From a bacterium 0.1xD8-71 (GTDB lineage: Bacteria; Bacillota; Clostridia; Lachnospirales; Lachnospiraceae), in the NCBI GenBank assembly GCA_003612405.1, contig RAYR01000009.1, positions 124,001 through 188,000 on the forward strand: a stretch of 64,000 nucleotides of DNA, read 5' to 3'. The translations under genes were made by a program, and so were the position numbers. Shown here one piece after another: positions 52,901 to 60,829 of this stretch. The number at the start of each line of letters is the position of its first letter. Within the stretch, counting starts at the first letter, position 1. The notes below the pieces were generated by a model. It had not been told where the DNA came from and ran no database searches. It worked only from the letters and a program-made list of their open reading frames with translations.

Positions 52901-54187
52901 ATGCATTGGGATAAATCAGAAGAACTTTTCGCAAAGGCACAGGAACGGATTCCCGGCGGGGTCAATTCTCCGGTCAGGGCTTTCAGAGCTGTAGGCAGGC
53001 ATCCTTTTTTCGTGGAGAGAGCACAGGGACCGTGGCTTTATGATGCAGACGGGAACCGGTATCTGGATTATGTCTGTTCCTGGGGGCCGGGGATTCTGGG
53101 ACATGCCCATCCCCGGGTGATTGAAGCCGTACAGAAAGTGTCCGCAGACGGACTTACTTTTGGAGCGCCTACGGCGAAAGAAGTGGAACTGGCGGAATTG
53201 ATAAACACCTGCGTCCCGGATGTGGAGATGGTGCGTCTGGTCAGCTCCGGTACAGAAGCGGTGATGAGCGCCGTGCGCGTGGCCAGAGGATTCACCGGCA
53301 GGGAGAAGATTGTGAAGTTTGCCGGAAATTATCACGGTCATTCCGATGGCCTGCTGGTAAAAGCAGGCTCCGGGCTGATGACCCAGTCGGTGCCGGACAG
53401 TGCGGGTGTGCCTGCAGGATATGCGGCCAGTACCTTAACGGCAGTTTATAATGATGAGGAATCTGTGCGGGCATTGTTTGAGGAAAACAGCGGCCAGGTG
53501 GCGGCGGTCGTGGTGGAACCGGTGGCTGCCAATATGGGGGTAGTGCCGCCGAAAAAAGGATTTCTGGAATTCCTTCGCCGTATCACTAAAGAACAGGGTG
53601 CTCTTTTGATTTTTGATGAGGTGATCACGGGGTTCCGGCTGGCGCTGGGAGGCGCCTCACAGTACACGGGCGTACATGCCGATCTGTATACTTTCGGAAA
53701 GATTGTGGGCGGCGGGATGCCGCTGGCAGCCTATGGCGGCAGGCGGGATATCATGTCCTGTGTGGCACCTCTGGGAACAGTCTATCAGGCAGGTACGCTG
53801 TCAGGCAATCCGGTGGCAGTGGCAGCAGGAATCGAGACCTTGAAGATTCTCATGGAGGATAAGGGGATATATGAGCGGATTGACAGGCGGGCCAGAGCCC
53901 TGGCCGAGGCTTTTCGCAGTGCAGGACTGACAGTAAACCGCGCAGGGTCGCTTCTCTCGGCATTTTTTATGCCGGACTTTCCGGAAAAAGAGGACAGGGT
54001 AGAGAACTATGAGGACGCCTGCCGATGTAATACAGAAGCTTTCGCAGCATATTTTAATAAAATGCTGGAGGAGGGTATTTATGTGGCGCCCTCTCAGTTT
54101 GAAGCCATATTTGTGTCGGATGCCCATACGGATGAACTGATAGAGAGGACTTGTGAAGCACTCAGGGAAGTCCTGTTTACTCTTTAA
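52901..54187 (+). CDS. hemL: glutamate-1-semialdehyde 2,1-aminomutase
   Basis: A 428-residue pyridoxal-phosphate enzyme that makes 5-aminolevulinate. RIPGGVNSPVRAF opens the protein. VSSGTEAVMSAVRVAR binds the phosphate, IFDEVITGFR contains the aspartate, and the PLP lysine is in TFGKIVGGGMPLAAYGG. ATG 52901 has GGGAGG upstream. It completes the route from glutamyl-tRNA through uroporphyrinogen III to siroheme encoded by the six genes before it. Its last 11 bases overlap the convergent broken kinase gene. Confidence 0.95.
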   Translation: MHWDKSEELFAKAQERIPGGVNSPVRAFRAVGRHPFFVERAQGPWLYDADGNRYLDYVCSWGPGILGHAHPRVIEAVQKVSADGLTFGAPTAKEVELAELINTCVPDVEMVRLVSSGTEAVMSAVRVARGFTGREKIVKFAGNYHGHSDGLLVKAGSGLMTQSVPDSAGVPAGYAASTLTAVYNDEESVRALFEENSGQVAAVVVEPVAANMGVVPPKKGFLEFLRRITKEQGALLIFDEVITGFRLALGGASQYTGVHADLYTFGKIVGGGMPLAAYGGRRDIMSCVAPLGTVYQAGTLSGNPVAVAAGIETLKILMEDKGIYERIDRRARALAEAFRSAGLTVNRAGSLLSAFFMPDFPEKEDRVENYEDACRCNTEAFAAYFNKMLEEGIYVAPSQFEAIFVSDAHTDELIERTCEALREVLFTL

Positions 54188-55664
54188 GGAGCAGCGCAGG
54201 GTCATTTTGCGCAATGTAAGTTTCTAAAGTATTGCGGTCTGTCAGAGAGGATACGGCTCCTTGACGGGATATACAAAATCCGGCGGCAATCGTTGCTATG
54301 CGGATGGCCTGTTCCATGGGATATCCATCCATGAGATAAGATGCCAGGGCGCTGATAAAAGCGTCGGCTCCGCCAGTGGTATCCACAGGGGTAAAATCTG
54401 CTGCCGGGAAATAGCGCCCGCCATTTGCGTCCTTGAGATAACAACCCTTGTCCCCTAGGGTAATGATGACTGTGGGTATTCCCTTTTGATAAAAATAGTC
54501 TGCCTGTGCGGGAATCGTATTTTCATGAGGGCATAGAACGGACGCCTCCTTTTGATTGGGGACAAAAATACTGATCAGTGGAAACAATGCCTCAGGAATC
54601 GACTTTAATACAGCTGGTTTTAAAATAACGTCCACTTTTGCGGCGCAAGCAGTCCGTGCCACTTCCATAGCGGTGACAATGGGAATCTCGGTGGAAAGAA
54701 GGCAGAAACGGGCGTTATCAAAGAGCTGGCACTGTGCTGTGATATTCTTGGGCGAAAGACTGCGGTTTGCCCCGGGCAGTATGGTAATCGTGCTTTCCCC
54801 GTCTTCCCCTGTATAGATATAGGCTTTCCCTGACGGGGCGTTCCTGTCATAGGAAATGCCGTATACGGCGACATGTTCTTTTTCCAGTGTGTTCAAAATA
54901 ACGGTGGAATCCAGGTCGTTTCCCAGCTTTCCAATCAAGGAGACTTCACGGCCCAGCTTGGCGGCGCCCACGGACTGGTTGGCCCCTTTGCCGCCCACAG
55001 AGGTAACAGAGGTACGAATTTCATTTGTCTTTCCTGCCTGTGGAATCCGGTCGACGATAAAAGTAATATCCATGTTTATACTGCCTGCAACGACCAGCTT
55101 TTTGGAGCGTAAAGAAGAAGGTGCGCTGATACTTTTTTGATGGGTAAATTCGTAGTCTCCGGAAAAAAGAAGCGGAGCACCGTCGTCCTGTAAGCTTGCC
55201 AGGGAAAGGGTGGAGGGAATGTGGTAATGCAAGTTTTCCAACTGTTCATAAAGCAGGACGGCGTCGGAACGGTAGGCGCTTACGATGCCCGTAATGTTAT
55301 GAGCGATAATAGAAGAATAGAGCTCATTTACCGGGCTGTATAAAACATGCTGCTTCTGCAAAGGAATTTTATGATCATAAAGACATTTCTGAACCCCTTT
55401 CTGAAAATGAACGGAACGGGGATCTTTTTTTCTCAACAGACAGGCAATATGTGTATGCTGATTCTGAATCAGTTTTTCGGCAAGTTCGCAGCCTGCTTTC
55501 TCAAAGTCAATCTCATAAGATAAAAACCCTTCCGGTGCGTTCAGGCAGTGGACGGAAATATTCTGCCTGGAAAAAAGATGCGTATGCTCCAGGCTTTGTG
55601 CGTTTACGGGCTCCCAGATGACGCCGTCTACCCGGGCGTGAAAATAGTTTAGGAAAATAGTTTC
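54177..55664 (-). pseudogene. 5'-truncated LacI-type sensor / ribokinase fusion
   Basis: One uninterrupted minus-strand frame from 55664 to the TAA at 54177. The first 180 codons match the periplasmic-binding-like effector domain of LacI/RbsR regulators (NYFHARVDGVIWEP, GCELAEKLIQNQHTHIACLL, NITGIVSAYRSDAVLLYEQL). The remaining 310 codons are a complete ribokinase-type PfkB kinase (VVAGSINMDITFIVDRIPQAG, VGGKGANQS, VDTTGGADAF). The helix-turn-helix and the first part of the sensor are missing. An in-frame TAG at 55665 precedes the frame and there is no good start; a TTG at 55436 lies inside the sensor. The kinase motif GGAD replaces GAGD but keeps the aspartate. Either a pseudogene or a rearranged relic. 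Confidence 0.75.
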
Positions 55665-55668
55665 CTAA
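55640..55668. repeat. 13-bp tandem repeat and palindrome before the broken ribose-type genes
   Basis: GAAAATAGTTT occurs at 55640-55650 and 55653-55663, a 13-base period. Overlapping it is a perfect palindrome, TTAGGAAA (55649-55656), ATAG, TTTCCTAA (55661-55668). It lies between two divergent broken genes and could be the old regulator operator or a rearrangement scar. Confidence 0.6.
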
Positions 55669-55694
55669 TCAAAAAAGCAAAGGAGGAGAACAAT

Positions 55695-56319
55695 ATGAGA
55701 GGAAAAAGAGTAAGCAAAGCCCTGGCGGCTGCATTTGGTATGGTAACAGTGTTGATGTTGAGTGCGTGCTCCGGAAATGAACCTGCCGGGCAGACGGCAA
55801 GCGCACCTGCGGGGGAGGAAAACGTATCGGCAGGGGAAGAAAATGCATCTGCGGGGGAAGAGAACAAAGCGCCGGAAGGCGAGAAGCTGGTCATCGGTAT
55901 GGCGATGAATGAAGAGATTGATTATGTCAATGAACTGCAAAATGCCTTGCAGGAACTGGCTGATAAAGAAAACATAGAGATGATTTTTACAAATGCCAAC
56001 GGTAGTGCGGAGAAACAGTTATCCGATATAGATTCCCTGATTGTACAGAAACCGGATGTGATTGTAATAAGAGTAGTTGACCCTGACTCTGGTGTATCCT
56101 GTGTTGAGGCGGTTAAAAATGCGGGAATTCCATGCGTGATTAGAAAGTGGAGAGATGGACGCGACAGTATCTCAAAGCGTTACCAAAGTAGCAGAGGCTA
56201 TATTACAGGTTTCCAGAGACTTGACAGACGGTAAGGAGTATGAGAATAAAATTTATGATCCACAGTGTTTTGAACTTATGACCAAGGATAATATGGCAGA
56301 AGTACTGGGAAATAAATAG
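55695..56319 (+). pseudogene. sugar ABC transporter substrate-binding lipoprotein, internal deletion and frameshift
   Basis: Begins normally behind AGGAGG with a lipoprotein signal (VTVLMLSACSG). A run of three repeats of about seven residues follows (AGEENVS, AGEENAS, AGEENKA), then the first lobe of a ribose-type binding protein (LVIGMAMNEEIDYVNELQ, DSLIVQKPDVIVIRVVD, AVKNAGIPCVI). At about 56145 homology stops. The frame continues with unrelated residues to a stop at 56232-56234, while another frame from about 56150 (EMDATVSQSVTKVAEAILQ to EVLGNK, TAG 56317-56319) encodes the genuine C-terminus. The middle of the protein has been deleted and the reading frame shifted, so it cannot be functional. 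Confidence 0.82.
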
Positions 56320-56361
56320 CAGGATAAATACACGTTGTTCAGCAATCAATGGAGATAGGGT

Positions 56362-56478
56362 ATGGAAAAAAAGGAACCGATTTTATGTGTAAAGAATGTG
56401 AGTAAGAGCTTTCCGGGCGTTCAGGCATTAAAGGGTGTAAATTTAAGGGTCTATCCGGGAGAGGTACACGCTTTGCTC
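56362..56478 (+). pseudogene. RbsA-type sugar ABC ATPase, truncated before Walker A
   Basis: ATG 56362 opens ILCVKNVSKSFPGVQALKGV and continues to GEVHALL, the standard start of RbsA/MglA-type ATPases. Where GENGAGKST should follow, homology ends at 56478. Only about 39 residues remain, and a different gene fragment begins at once. The cut marks a recombination junction that removed the rest of the transporter operon. Confidence 0.85.
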
Positions 56479-56479
56479 T

Positions 56480-56590
56480 GCCAACATGAACAAGGGGCAG
56501 CACATCTCTATGGACTCACTAATACGGATTTGTGATGCGCTGGATTGCAATTTGAATGATGTGGTGGAGCTGGTTAAGACAGAGGAATAA
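56480..56590 (+). pseudogene. 3' end of a small XRE-type regulator
   Basis: From 56480 the frame ANMNKGQHISMDSLIRICDA continues as LDCNLNDVVELVKTEE to TAA 56588-56590. This is the second half of a short Cro/XRE helix-turn-helix protein of the HTH_26 kind; its first half is absent. It is fused to the cut ATPase gene, so it marks the other side of the junction. It lies antisense to the 3' end of the next XRE gene. Confidence 0.75.
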
Positions 56591-57475
56591 TAAAATATGG
56601 TTACAGTAACAGGGAATTGCGGATAGATGCAGTTCCTTTTGTTTTGCAGTTATATAGTCCTTAGACTGTTTCCTTTTCGTACTGTTCCGGCGTTTTTTTG
56701 CATCAGGTTCTAAGATTTCAGACTGTCCAAGCATATCTGCCATATCATCAATATTCTTTTCGGTTGGTTTAATCTTTAGAAATTGGGTGAATATGTAAGC
56801 AAGTTTCTGTTTGGAAGTGCCTGCAAAGTTTTCAGCTTTTTCAAGAATTTCTTCCCAATGTTCGGTTATGGTCTTAGGAGGGGCAGAATCAATATCGCCT
56901 TTATGGGCATTCCTGATGTCTTTGATAATGGCGTGCATATCGTCATCAATCACATGGGAAAAGTATTCATTCAGTTCAAGGTGCTGTGCTTTCAGCGTGT
57001 TTAATTGCAGGTTGTATTCATCAGGATTGTGCCGCTTCATCAGTGCCTTTCTGCTTGTGTCCACCACAAAATTAAGTGATTTGATCTGCATATCAGCAAG
57101 ACCGTCAACATATATCTCCAAGTCAAGCATGAGTTTTCGGAACTGTTCATGAGTGATAAGCTCTGACAGGAGCAGTGTGTTGATTTTGCGGTCTTTGAGA
57201 AGTGTCAGGGCAGCGTCACTCAGGTGCAGATTGGACAGGGCAATGTTGTCAAGCTGTCTGTTTTCAGTCATACCAAGCAGATAATCCGTTGATACTTCAT
57301 AGAATTTTGCTAATTCGATGATGTTCCTATGGGGTATTTCTTTATAATCATCAGATTCATAAGAGCCAAGCGTGGAAGCAGGAATTTTTGTCTGCTGTGA
57401 CAGTTGTTCTAAAGTCATACCCTTTTCTACACGCAGGTCTTTCAGGCGTTCCTGTATGCTTAATTGCGTTTTCAT
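56519..57475 (-). CDS. XRE-family regulator typical of integrative elements, altered C-terminus
   Basis: A 318-residue regulator with an N-terminal helix-turn-helix (RLKDLRVEKGMTLEQLSQQT, TLGSYESDDYKEIPH) and a long helical region common in regulators of clostridial conjugative elements. It has a strong AAAGGAGAG site. The last 45 or so residues (from about HLSAIPCYCNHILLF) are read from the strand opposite the XRE fragment at 56480-56590 and look unnatural, being hydrophobic, Cys- and His-rich. The native end was probably lost at the junction. The protein could still bind DNA. Confidence 0.75.
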   Translation of the reverse strand: MKTQLSIQERLKDLRVEKGMTLEQLSQQTKIPASTLGSYESDDYKEIPHRNIIELAKFYEVSTDYLLGMTENRQLDNIALSNLHLSDAALTLLKDRKINTLLLSELITHEQFRKLMLDLEIYVDGLADMQIKSLNFVVDTSRKALMKRHNPDEYNLQLNTLKAQHLELNEYFSHVIDDDMHAIIKDIRNAHKGDIDSAPPKTITEHWEEILEKAENFAGTSKQKLAYIFTQFLKIKPTEKNIDDMADMLGQSEILEPDAKKRRNSTKRKQSKDYITAKQKELHLSAIPCYCNHILLFLCLNQLHHIIQIAIQRITNPY

Positions 57476-57790
57476 AGATAAATCTCTCCTTTACGAAAAC
57501 AGAATATCACACAAACAGGCGGATTCCTACCGAAAATTTCCAGCATGATAGAAAAATCTGTTTTTTGGAAGATTTCTGACATGGTGGATATACGGGAAAG
57601 CAGGGCGTTTTGTTGGATAATGACAGTACAACTGAATGACTGTCCAAGCTGATATAAACCGCCAAGACCAATTTTAAGAAAATTTGAGCGCCAATATTGG
57701 ACGACACAGTGCCGACAAGGGTTGCCTGTCAGGAAACAGCAAGGGGAAAACAGCAATGATAGAAAACCGCCCAAGATTGAGTATATTTAT

Positions 57791-57842
57791 TTGGTACCGG
57801 AAGGGTACCGTTAAATTGGATTGGTGCCAGTTTCGGTACTGG
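57791..57842 (+). repeat. cluster of GGTACC-like repeats upstream of the small element gene
   Basis: TTGGTACCGG (57791-57800), GGGTACCG (57803-57810), TTGGTGCCAG (57821-57830) and CGGTACTGG (57834-57842) form four related half-sites, the last two also a CCAGT/ACTGG hairpin. They lie in the 382-base gene-free stretch 57476-57857, between the XRE gene and the 87-residue gene, and may be its operators. I see nothing else supportable in that stretch. Confidence 0.5.
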
Positions 57843-57857
57843 AGAAAGGAGCATGGA

Positions 57858-58121
57858 ATGAAATTATCAAGATATGAGCAGGAGGTTGTTATCAACTTTA
57901 ATGCAGATGAAAGCGAAGCAACAATTTACACAGCTAATCTGGCATGGATACGGAAAATGGATAAGCTATGTAAAGAGTTTCCAGAGGTAATAAGGTTAAA
58001 GTCATGGACGGAAGTAAGTAAGACCTATGTTTTACCCAAAAATCTTGTCAGGATTGGGAAACCGAGAACATTAAGCGAAGCTCAGCTTAGACATTTACGG
58101 GAGTTGCAGAACAGGGGATAA
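57858..58121 (+). CDS. 87-residue protein of integrative-element type
   Basis: A small basic protein (KLSRYEQEVVINFNADESEA start) with an AAAGGAG site. It contains a beta-rich first third, a KMDKLCKEFPEVIRL helix, and a C-terminal stretch (LPKNLVRIGKPRTLSEAQLR) with the KxxVxxxKPR pattern. Proteins of this look are frequent next to XRE genes in clostridial conjugative elements and phage-like islands. No role is established to my knowledge. Together with the XRE gene it is probably what remains of an inserted element; no integrase, relaxase or att site was found. Confidence 0.6.
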   Translation: MKLSRYEQEVVINFNADESEATIYTANLAWIRKMDKLCKEFPEVIRLKSWTEVSKTYVLPKNLVRIGKPRTLSEAQLRHLRELQNRG

Positions 58122-58240
58122 GAATTTCGGATTGAGTGAAATGGGTAAAGTCAATAAAAGCAGTCACGTAACAGAAATCCATAAAATTCCGGAGTGTGGC
58201 GGATATTTAATGTATATATTGGTGCTTGTATACACAAATC

Positions 58241-58269
58241 TTGACGAAAACCTGCTCCCTGTATATAAT
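58241..58269 (+). promoter_or_regulatory. near-consensus promoter of the PdxK-like operon
   Basis: TTGACG (58241-58246), 17 bases, perfect TATAAT (58264-58269), 37 bases before ATG 58306. An 8-base palindrome TGTATACA (58227-58234) lies just upstream of the -35 and could bind a GntR/MocR-type regulator. Confidence 0.8.
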
Positions 58270-58305
58270 TATTTCATTATAGATGAATTGAATTAACTGA
58301 AAGAC

Positions 58306-59133
58306 ATGATGAAAATGGGCAAGCAAGTATTGTTGATAAATGATCTGGCAGGATATGGAAAGGTGGCATTATCGGTCATGCTTCCATTGATGTCATATAT
58401 GGGGTACCAAATATATAATCTTCCCACTGCGTTAGTATCAAATACGTTGGATTATGGCAAATTCGATATTCTTGAAACAACAGATTATATGAAGAACACT
58501 ATTAAAGTATGGGAGGAATTGGGATTCTGCTTTGATGTGATAGCGACAGGCTTTATTGTTTCAGAGGAGCAGGTAAAAATCATAGAAGAATTTTGTCGAA
58601 AGGAAAGCATGAAAGGAACCCTGATATTTGTTGATCCAATTATGGGAGATGAAGGAACCCTGTACAATGGAGTTACAGAGCAAACGGTTGCACATATGAA
58701 GAAACTGGTAGGAGTAGCCGATTATATTGTACCAAATTATACTGAAGCGGCCAGACTTACAGGAGTGGAGTATCATGAATCTGCAACAATCTCGGAGGTA
58801 GATGAAATGATTCAAAGGCTTGGTAATATGGGCGCAAAATCGGTAATCATCACAAGCATTCAGCAGGATGGCAAAGATGTGGTTGCAGGCTTCGATCATA
58901 AAACGAAACAAAGATTTACAATTCCTTTTTATAACATTCCGGTCAGGTTTCCGGGTACGGGCGATATTTTTTCTTCCGTTTTATTGGGAAAACTGATGGA
59001 GGGAAACAGCCTGTATGACAGTACAAAAAAAGCCATGGACACTGTGAGCAGCCTGATTGAAAACAATAGAAACAATACAGATATATATAAGGGAATACCG
59101 ATTGAGAAGGAGTTGGAGGTGCTTAAAATATGA
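58306..59133 (+). CDS. pyridoxal/pyridoxine kinase-like protein
   Basis: A 275-residue ribokinase-superfamily kinase of the PdxK/PdxY type, which phosphorylates B6 vitamers. LLINDLAGYGKVALSVMLP, ALVSNTLDYG, VDPIMGDEGTLYNG, YIVPNYTEAARLTG and the anion hole FPGTGDIFSSVLLG are all in place. The start could be 58306, 58309 or 58315; none has a strong ribosome binding site. The end overlaps the next gene by 4 bases. A hydroxymethylpyrimidine kinase role is less likely given the Ser/Asn-rich N-terminal signature. Confidence 0.82.
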   Translation: MMKMGKQVLLINDLAGYGKVALSVMLPLMSYMGYQIYNLPTALVSNTLDYGKFDILETTDYMKNTIKVWEELGFCFDVIATGFIVSEEQVKIIEEFCRKESMKGTLIFVDPIMGDEGTLYNGVTEQTVAHMKKLVGVADYIVPNYTEAARLTGVEYHESATISEVDEMIQRLGNMGAKSVIITSIQQDGKDVVAGFDHKTKQRFTIPFYNIPVRFPGTGDIFSSVLLGKLMEGNSLYDSTKKAMDTVSSLIENNRNNTDIYKGIPIEKELEVLKI

Positions 59134-59411
59134 AAAAACCTGGAATCCAGATCACATTGATTGATCAAAAAGGCACGAAAGGATGTCATAGGGGTCACAA
59201 AATAGGTGATAGTTTTGATTTTGATACAGAGCGTGGAAAACTCTGTCCTATGGCTATGCATGTTGCATTTCCATATATTGATATTTTAAGATACGGCGGC
59301 GAAATACCCGGACAGGAGAAGGGGACAGCGGTTTTTGCCTGCCCTGATGTGGACACATTAAATGTCTTTAAAATAGAACGGATTGATGTTTTGGATGACG
59401 ATTCGCCATAA
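59130..59411 (+). CDS. TIGR04076-like small protein
   Basis: A 93-residue protein with the family pattern: a short beta strand, GCHRGHKIGDSFDFD, a KLCPMAMHVAFPYIDILRYG core, then ACPDVDTLNVFKIERI. Three cysteines and several histidines could bind a metal. TIGR04076 proteins are widespread in anaerobes and of unknown function, often near redox or cofactor genes. Translation is coupled to the kinase gene by an ATGA overlap. Confidence 0.8.
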   Translation: MKKPGIQITLIDQKGTKGCHRGHKIGDSFDFDTERGKLCPMAMHVAFPYIDILRYGGEIPGQEKGTAVFACPDVDTLNVFKIERIDVLDDDSP

Positions 59412-59495
59412 GGTTGGCTTTTAATTGTACGATGTGACTGGTAAGTTTGTGGACTATTGGTTATAGACGATGTATAGATAACAGGAGGAAATGAT

Positions 59496-59999
59496 ATGAC
59501 TGTTTCAGAAATCATGGTTAAAATGGTAAAGTATTCAAAAGGAAATCTTCATGATATCAATCATTTTATGAAAGTGTATGCCTATGCAAAAACGATTGCA
59601 GAGTGTGAGAAAGTAGCGGATGATGAACAGAGAATAATAGAAATTGCGGCTATTATACATGATATTGCGTGTCCTTTGTGCCGGGAAAAATACGGAAATA
59701 CAAATGGAAAACTTCAGGAAAAAGAAGGCGCTGTATTAGCTGAAGAATTCCTGAAGGGTACAGGGCTGTCGAACGAGATGGTGAACCGTATCATCTTTTT
59801 GGTCGCACATCATCATACTTTTCAGGAGGTTGACGGGATTGATTACCAGATTTTGCTGGAAGCTGATTATTTGGTTAATGCTGACGAATCCGGATATCAG
59901 GAAGCCAATATCAGAAATGTTATAGATTGTGTTTTTAAGACATCATCAGGAAAAATGCTTCTGCAATCCGTTTATGGGATTGCAGAAGGCAACCGCTGA
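59496..59999 (+). CDS. HD-domain metal-dependent phosphohydrolase
   Basis: A 167-residue HD-superfamily protein. HDINHFMKVYAYAKTIAE supplies the first histidine, IIHDIACPLC the central HD pair, and HHHTFQEVDGIDYQILLEAD the later histidines and aspartate. Such proteins hydrolyse nucleotides or small phosphate compounds. It follows the TIGR04076 gene by 84 bases behind a good AGGAGG site and ends before a bidirectional terminator. Confidence 0.85.
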   Translation: MTVSEIMVKMVKYSKGNLHDINHFMKVYAYAKTIAECEKVADDEQRIIEIAAIIHDIACPLCREKYGNTNGKLQEKEGAVLAEEFLKGTGLSNEMVNRIIFLVAHHHTFQEVDGIDYQILLEADYLVNADESGYQEANIRNVIDCVFKTSSGKMLLQSVYGIAEGNR

Positions 60000-60023
60000 T
60001 TTGATAACAAATATGTATTTTGT

Positions 60024-60062
60024 AAACAGGTCAATCTGCTATGTATAGATTGACCTGTTTTA
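60024..60062. terminator. bidirectional terminator
   Basis: AAACAGGTCAATCT (60024-60037) and AGATTGACCTGTTT (60047-60060) pair perfectly over 14 bases, with T-runs in both directions. It serves the HD gene on the plus strand and the Crp/Fnr gene on the minus strand, whose stop lies at its edge. Confidence 0.92.
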
Positions 60063-60734
60063 ATTTGTGGCATTTGGACTTAATTCAAAATGAGAATGAA
60101 AGGTTTTCAGAAGCCCTTCTTTTTGCAGCTTTGATAATTCTACAGACATTGCTGCACGTTCTACACAGAGGAAGTCGGCAAGCTGCTGGCGGTCAAAGGG
60201 AATGTCAAAAGAAAGTGATCCTTGTCTGGCTGCTTCAGCAGATAAATAGGAAAGCAGCTTATCACGTGTTTTTCGCTTGCTCATGTGCGTTATCTTCTCG
60301 TTAAACAACAGTGTCTTTTGGGCAAAAGCTGTAATCAGGTTTTTAATCAGGCGGTTATGATGGCTGCAGGCAGCGGAACACATGGTAATCAGGCGGTTCA
60401 TATTTATTTCCACAATTTCACAATTTTCTGTCGCAACAACACTGACGCTGAGAACTGCATCAGGAATGGCGGCAAAGGGTTCGGCAAAGTAGTCGCCCGG
60501 CATAAGATTTGTCATAACGTTCCGGTTTCCCCATAAATCTTCCTGAATGACTAAAGCAGTCCCAGACGCAAGCAGGCTGATACAGTCCGTACAATCTCCT
60601 GCCTGAAGGATGTATTGATTTTTGGCGTTTTTTCTGACTTTTGCTCCGATACACTTTAGCGAGGTTAAAATCTCGTCATCGGATAATCCTGCAAACAGCG
60701 GGCATTTTTTTAATGCGTTTAAAAATTTTTCCAA
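60060..60734 (-). CDS. Crp/Fnr-family regulator
   Basis: A Crp/Fnr regulator of about 224 residues. The N-terminal cyclic-nucleotide-binding-like barrel has LKKCPLFAGLSDDEI and MPGDYFAEPFA. A dimer helix leads to a winged helix (SFDIPFDRQQLADFLCVERA, AMSVELSKLQKEGLL). Several cysteines are present but not in the Fnr cluster spacing, so an Fe-S sensor is not evident; heme or another ligand is possible. I prefer TTG 60734 behind AGAGGTGAG. The in-frame ATG at 60764 would place a perfect palindrome inside the coding region and has no binding site. It is divergent from the stress operon it probably controls. Confidence 0.85.
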   Translation of the reverse strand: MEKFLNALKKCPLFAGLSDDEILTSLKCIGAKVRKNAKNQYILQAGDCTDCISLLASGTALVIQEDLWGNRNVMTNLMPGDYFAEPFAAIPDAVLSVSVVATENCEIVEINMNRLITMCSAACSHHNRLIKNLITAFAQKTLLFNEKITHMSKRKTRDKLLSYLSAEAARQGSLSFDIPFDRQQLADFLCVERAAMSVELSKLQKEGLLKTFHSHFELSPNATN

Positions 60735-60747
60735 AATCTCACCTCTT

Positions 60748-60806
60748 TGTTTGAATTCAAACATACTTGCTCTGCTTATTTTACTATAATGTAATCACCA
60801 AAGCAA
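60748..60806. promoter_or_regulatory. divergent promoters with Crp/Fnr-type palindrome
   Basis: A perfect 16-bp palindrome TGTTTGAATTCAAACA (60748-60763) lies between the divergent genes. For the plus operon TATAAT is at 60785-60790 without a good -35. A start about 7 bases on (60797) puts the palindrome centre (60755.5) at -41.5, the class II activator position. For the regulator gene, TTGCTT (60801-60806), 17 bases and TAAAAT (60778-60783) form a minus-strand promoter, and the palindrome lies just downstream of its start, a position for autorepression. Confidence 0.75.
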
Positions 60807-60829
60807 GAAAATAAATAAAGGAGGATATC

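Noticed and set aside
55800..55870. Three similar 21-base units as a possible DNA repeat element
   Set aside because: They are in frame and encode the AGEEN linker just after the lipobox, a typical low-complexity lipoprotein spacer.
56480..58121. A complete integrative element
   Set aside because: Only a regulator, a regulator fragment and one small gene are present; no integrase, relaxase, replication gene or attachment repeats could be found.
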